Below, one piece after another: positions 63,513 through 64,000 of a stretch of 64,000 nucleotides of DNA (positions are counted from its first letter, which is position 1; each line of letters starts with the position of its first letter). Position numbers and translations under genes: made by a program. Source of the DNA: Acetatifactor muris (GTDB taxonomy: Bacteria; Bacillota; Clostridia; Lachnospirales; Lachnospiraceae); contig JAMPHD010000001.1 of assembly GCA_023663635.1 (NCBI GenBank), positions 305,529 through 369,528 on the forward strand. Reading direction: 5' to 3'. The notes beneath the pieces are model-generated. The model saw only the letters and a program-made list of their open reading frames with translations. It had not been told where the DNA came from and did no database searches.

Positions 63513-63594
63513 GGCAGCCCCGCGGGTTTCTCAAGATATTTTGTTTTTAATAAAGATTTTTATAAATTTTCCGAAAAACATTTGCTAAAATTTG

Positions 63595-63623
63595 TTGACA
63601 TAGGGAATCATTTTTGATAAAAT
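63595..63623 (+). promoter_or_regulatory. Promoter of the tRNA-Ser genes
   Basis: Perfect TTGACA (63595-63600), 17 bp, TAAAAT (63618-63623), 29 bp before the first tRNA. Confidence 0.75.
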
Positions 63624-63652
63624 AATTTTTGCCGCTGATTGGCGGGTTCGAT

Positions 63653-63738
63653 GGAGAGATATCGAAGTGGTCATAACGAGGCGGTCTTGAAAACCGTTTG
63701 TCCGCAAGGGCGCGTGGGTTCGAATCCCACTCTCTCCG
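63653..63738 (+). tRNA. tRNA-Ser(UGA)
   Basis: Acceptor GGAGAGA / TCTCTCC, discriminator G, anticodon arm CGGTC-TTGAAAA-CCG with anticodon TGA, a long variable arm (GTCCGCAAGGGC) and T-loop GGGTTCGAATCCC. All features of a class II serine tRNA. CCA is not encoded. Confidence 0.97.
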
Positions 63739-63819
63739 CTAGGGAGCAGAGTTTGGCGGATTTGTCCAAGCCGACTTGCTGCCGGTACATCGATAATATA
63801 GAACAGCAGAGTCAACCGT

Positions 63820-63908
63820 GGAGAAGTACCCAAGAGGTTGAAGGGACACCCCTGGAAAGGGTGCAGGTCGTTAATAGCGGCGCGAGGGTTCAAATCCCTC
63901 CTTCTCCG
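63820..63908 (+). tRNA. tRNA-Ser(GGA)
   Basis: Acceptor GGAGAAG / CTTCTCC, discriminator G, anticodon loop CTGGAAA with anticodon GGA, long variable arm, T-loop GGGTTCAAATCCC. 81 bp after the first tRNA-Ser. Confidence 0.97.
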
Positions 63909-64000
63909 TTTGGCATGAGATCACAGGATTTTATGCCATACAAGCACCTTGACAATCGAACAGCAATGCAACCCTGAAAATTCCACGGGACCGGACGCGG

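Noticed and set aside
63909..64000. Possible leader of an rRNA operon (CCTTGACAATCGAACAG) after the second tRNA
   Set aside because: The sequence resembles pre-rRNA spacers by memory only, and the window ends before any rRNA is visible.
1..64000. CRISPR arrays, insertion sequences with transposase, phage genes
   Set aside because: No regular 25-40 bp repeat-spacer arrays, no transposase or integrase frames and no phage structural genes were seen; the repeats found are short tandem or paired leader elements.

Overview
The window looks like a chromosomal piece of a fairly GC-rich, low-GC-lineage (Firmicutes/Clostridia) anaerobe, most plausibly a butyrate-forming, pectin-using Lachnospiraceae-type gut bacterium. 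This rests on GGAGG-type ribosome binding sites before almost every gene, a phosphotransbutyrylase/butyrate kinase pair, an ECF-type riboflavin transporter under an FMN riboswitch, a Lpl/YtcP-type sugar ABC transporter, and a galacturonate isomerase pathway. The species assignment is inference; there is no rRNA in the window.

Layout. 1-6.6 kb: the end of a surface-anchored GLUG-repeat protein, a HAD phosphatase, ptb-buk, and a two-gene potassium uptake system (TrkH/KtrB plus TrkA/KtrA). 6.7-20.9 kb: an AraC regulator, ThrH, UxaC on the minus strand, a polytopic glycosyltransferase-like protein, then uxaB-uxaA, a 174-residue unknown, an intracellular GH28 polygalacturonase, a TIM-barrel isomerase/epimerase, a lipoprotein barnase with its barstar, and a HerA-like (DUF853) ATPase. 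21-32.9 kb: a compact seven-gene envelope-type cluster (large anchored protein, ABC ATPase, ABC-2 permease, Gly-rich membrane protein, MoxR, DUF58, and a 1516-residue protein with three vWA-like domains). 32.9-42.9 kb: an intracellular pectin methylesterase, secA-prfB, a DUF975 membrane protein with a SprA-like HExxH protein, tex, and the FMN riboswitch with ribU. 43-49.8 kb: two MacB/LolD-like ABC modules; the permease of the second is broken by two frameshifts. 49.8-52.7 kb: an AT-richer island with MntA/HepT, a shortened Fic protein and an AAA/DUF4143 ATPase. 52.7-58.7 kb: a YcxB-like protein and the tRNA-modification run tsaE-tsaB-rimI-(Zn protein)-rnz-(membrane protein)-tsaD-ispD. 58.9-63.5 kb: a sugar ABC transporter and a CE12-type acetylesterase. 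The window ends with two tRNA-Ser genes.

How the genes fit together. The transporter at 59-62.6 kb could import pectic oligomers. Cytoplasmic CE8, CE12 and GH28 enzymes (none has a signal peptide) would de-esterify and cut them, and UxaC, UxaB and UxaA convert galacturonate to 2-keto-3-deoxygluconate. KDG kinase and aldolase are not in the window. Ptb-Buk could close carbon flow as butyrate plus ATP.

The most notable points are: a 5' element of about 65 bp shared by two unrelated genes (tex and mntA); the three-vWA/MoxR/DUF58/ABC cluster; a barnase-barstar pair inside a pectin operon; a Fic protein with an apparent internal deletion; an RF2 gene without the programmed frameshift; and repeated tandem duplications exactly at gene ends.
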